Translations under genes and position numbers: made by a program
Origin: Pseudomonadota bacterium
Lineage (GTDB): Bacteria; Desulfobacterota; Desulfobacteria; Desulfobacterales; Desulfobacteraceae
DNA: 33,844 nucleotides
Assembly (NCBI GenBank): GCA_018821535.1
Contig: JAHJLV010000038.1
Coordinates: forward strand, 1-33,844
Direction: 5' to 3'
In this document: piece by piece, positions 32,301-33,844 of the stretch
Position numbering within the stretch: position 1 is the first letter of the stretch
How the letters are laid out: every line of letters starts with the position of its first letter
The notes under the pieces: generated by a model
What the model was told of the DNA's origin: nothing
What the model saw: the letters and a program-made list of their open reading frames with translations, nothing else
Databases searched by the model: none

Positions 32301-32483
32301 TTGAAAACCATTAAAGAACAGTGCCTGGAGTGCGGCGGCACTTTGTATATAAAAAGAACCTGAACCAAAATCATCTTCTGCTGCAGGTCCTGCGCAAAAC
32401 ATTATCCGGAAGACAAATACAAAGAACTCATGGATGATTTCCTGGAAGAACAGCTGGCCAATGTGCCCATTAACCGGATCTGA
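32301..32483 (+). CDS. Dual-CxxC small selenoprotein candidate (UGA at 32361 read as Sec)
   Basis: 60 codons with one in-frame TGA at codon 21. Before it: LKTIKEQCLECGGTLYIKRT with CLEC; after it: TKIIFCCRSCAKHYPEDKYK, ELMDDFLEEQLANVPINRI with CRSC. Both halves make sense together as the 'dual CXXC motif small (seleno)protein' family known from sulfate reducers, where this position is Cys or Sec. A SECIS-like hairpin follows the TGA. The start is uncertain: TTG 32301 (GAGG 13 bases upstream) or ATT 32298. Likely a redox-active or metal-binding small protein; activity unknown. If not recoded, it is a pseudogene with a nonsense codon. Confidence 0.72.
32361..32400 (+). promoter_or_regulatory. 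Candidate bacterial SECIS element
   Basis: TGA (32361-32363) is followed after 19 bases by GCAG-GTC-CTGC (32383-32393), whose apex GCAGGTCCTGC closely resembles the GCAGGUCUGC apical stem-loop of the E. coli fdhF SECIS bound by SelB. The GGTC lies 22 bases after the TGA, within the distance known for bacterial SECIS elements. The lower stem is weaker than in fdhF. Confidence 0.65.
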
Positions 32484-32522
32484 TCTTCTTATCGTTAAAA
32501 AAAAGGCAAAAAAAAAACAAAA

Positions 32523-33710
32523 ATGAATATTGAAAAGCGGCTTGCCGGCAGAACCCGTTTAATGAAAGCCAATGCCATCAGAGAAATCCTCAAGGTGGTT
32601 TCAAATCCTGCCATCATCTCCCTTGCAGGAGGCCTTCCCTCTCCGGAAAGCTTTCCCATGGAGATTATCAAAGAACTTACAGACCGGGTGTTCAAAACCT
32701 ATTCGTCCACGGCCTTCCAGTATGATTTAACAGAAGGGTTTCTGCCCCTGCGCGAGGAACTGTGCCGCCTGCTGGAAACCCGGGGAATTAAAACAGAACC
32801 CAACGCTGTTCACGTCACTTCCGGTTCCCAGGGCGTCCTGGATGCCGTTGCCAAGGTTCTGATTTCCAAGGGAGATAAAATTGCCCTTGAAGCCCCCACC
32901 TATCTGGGCGCGCTTTCTGCCTTCAACCCCTACGAACCCGAATATATCCGGATGGATATGGATGATGAGGGGCTGATTCCTGAATCTCTGGAAGATACGC
33001 TCTCCAAGCATTCCATCAAATTTATCTACCTTGTCCCCACTTTCCAGAACCCCACCGGGCGGACCATCAGCCTTGAACGCAGAATACAGATTGCCCGGAT
33101 CATTCAAAAACATGACACGCTTCTGGTGGAAGACGACCCGTACAGCGCACTGCGGTATAAAGGCGACCCTGTTGCCCCCATCAAAACCCTGGCACCGGAT
33201 AATGTCATTTATATTTCCACCCTTTCCAAAATCTTTGCGCCAGGCCTGAGGATCGGATTTTATGTGGCCCCTGAAAATCTTCGTCAATGGCTTGTCATGT
33301 CAAAACAGGGCGTGGATCTTCATACAAACACATTGGGCCAGGCTCTGGCAGCTGAATATCTGAAAGGTGATTTTCTTGCATCTCACCTGCCCAGAATTAT
33401 CAATCTTTACAAACCCAGGCAGGAGACCATGTTTGAGGCGATAACCAGCCAGTTTCCGGCTTCATTTTCCTGTGCCCGGTCAGACGGTGGCATGTTCTTG
33501 TGGGTCACCGGGCCCAAAGGGTTTGATATGATCCGATTATACCAGAAATCCATTGAAAATAACGTGGCCTTTGTTCCTGGAAAATTCTTTTTCACCGATG
33601 AAAAAGAAGGGATTGAAACCATGCGGTTGAACTATACCATGGCAGACGAAAAAACCATTCAGACCGCCATTGGACGGATTGCAGACACCATCCGGAAAAT
33701 GAAATACTGA
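32523..33710 (+). CDS. PLP-dependent aminotransferase, fold type I (LysN/2-aminoadipate-like)
   Basis: 395 residues. Typical sequence: SLAGGLPSPESFPMEII, YDLTEGFLPLREEL, VTSGSQGVLDAVAKVL, EAPTYLGALSAF, VPTFQNPTGRT, LVEDDPYSALRY, and the Schiff-base lysine in STLSKIFAPGLRIGF (Lys236), with RLNYTMAD near the end. This class transfers amino groups between amino acids and 2-oxo acids (LysN, 2-aminoadipate or aromatic substrates). No DNA-binding domain is attached, so it is not a MocR regulator. ATG 32523 has only a weak A-rich leader. Complete. Confidence 0.93.
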   Translation: MNIEKRLAGRTRLMKANAIREILKVVSNPAIISLAGGLPSPESFPMEIIKELTDRVFKTYSSTAFQYDLTEGFLPLREELCRLLETRGIKTEPNAVHVTSGSQGVLDAVAKVLISKGDKIALEAPTYLGALSAFNPYEPEYIRMDMDDEGLIPESLEDTLSKHSIKFIYLVPTFQNPTGRTISLERRIQIARIIQKHDTLLVEDDPYSALRYKGDPVAPIKTLAPDNVIYISTLSKIFAPGLRIGFYVAPENLRQWLVMSKQGVDLHTNTLGQALAAEYLKGDFLASHLPRIINLYKPRQETMFEAITSQFPASFSCARSDGGMFLWVTGPKGFDMIRLYQKSIENNVAFVPGKFFFTDEKEGIETMRLNYTMADEKTIQTAIGRIADTIRKMKY

Positions 33711-33719
33711 TTATTTACC

Positions 33720-33738
33720 CCAGCAGCACTCTTGCTGG
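33720..33738 (+). terminator. Weak stem-loop after the aminotransferase
   Basis: CCAGCA (33720-33725), 7-base loop, TGCTGG (33733-33738), then TTTA. Ten bases after the stop codon. The T-run is short, so termination may be inefficient. Confidence 0.45.
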
Positions 33739-33844
33739 TTTAGCTGAATTCACCAGACAAAAAAAGCGCTGTCGATAATAGTCTGGTTATTTGATTCTTG
33801 TGTTGTATATAAAAAATAATTCCATATTTAAGAAAAATAATTCT

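Noticed and set aside
33711..33844. Possible further gene after the aminotransferase
   Set aside because: AT-rich, stops in all frames, window ends.

Overview
The window looks like an accessory stretch of the chromosome of an anaerobic, sulfate-reducing-type deltaproteobacterium (Desulfobacterales-like). This is inferred from gene content: rubrerythrin, a probable selenocysteine-containing dual-CxxC small protein with an fdhF-like SECIS hairpin, CoA-ligase and MBL-fold genes, and a high load of toxin-antitoxin (TA) modules. No rRNA, tRNA or CRISPR array was seen.

Layout. Bases 1-3230 form a TA-rich, repeat-rich zone: a truncated group II intron, a YefM/YoeB-type pair, a CHP02574-type antitoxin with a ParE/RelE toxin, a DUF2007-type membrane protein, and a broken, chimeric second copy of the CHP02574/ParE locus. 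Bases 3221-13715 hold a DNA-metabolism/defence-like block. A four-gene minus-strand operon (OLD-type AAA ATPase, DUF4276 TOPRIM-like protein, TPR-SNF2 helicase, Zn-ribbon protein) faces away from a 1613-residue plus-strand protein that joins a DEDD exonuclease-like domain, a RecQ helicase and a UvrD-type helicase. Bases 14090-15661 carry rubrerythrin and a YdjM-type membrane hydrolase. Bases 15750-19698 form a second TA zone: a ParD-like/toxin remnant, a DUF4143 ATPase, Phd/ParE and HipBA with paired operators.

Bases 19709-25537 are a glycosylation cluster. A minus-strand operon (ALG2-like mannosyltransferase, MsbA/PglK-like ABC exporter, GT4 glycosyltransferase) is divergent from an intronless homologue of eukaryotic ALG11, complete with N-terminal membrane anchor. 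In eukaryotes ALG2 and ALG11 act consecutively on dolichol-linked oligosaccharide at the cytosolic face of the ER. Finding both beside a flippase-like ABC transporter suggests a bacterial lipid-linked mannooligosaccharide pathway. I consider this the most striking system in the window, followed by the exonuclease-RecQ-UvrD / SNF2 / ATPase-TOPRIM block.

Bases 25538-33844 carry intergenic debris including a second truncated group II intron, a pair of uncharacterised genes (one with TPR-like C-terminus), a deletion-broken SDR gene, an acyl-CoA ligase, an MBL hydrolase, an HTH remnant, an SRPBCC protein, a ParD-like antitoxin fused by deletion to the tail of its toxin, the candidate selenoprotein and a PLP aminotransferase.

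A recurring theme is decay by internal deletion. Three TA loci, one SDR gene and one intron each keep a 5' piece and a downstream piece while the middle is gone. All homology statements come from reading motifs by eye; no database search was run.
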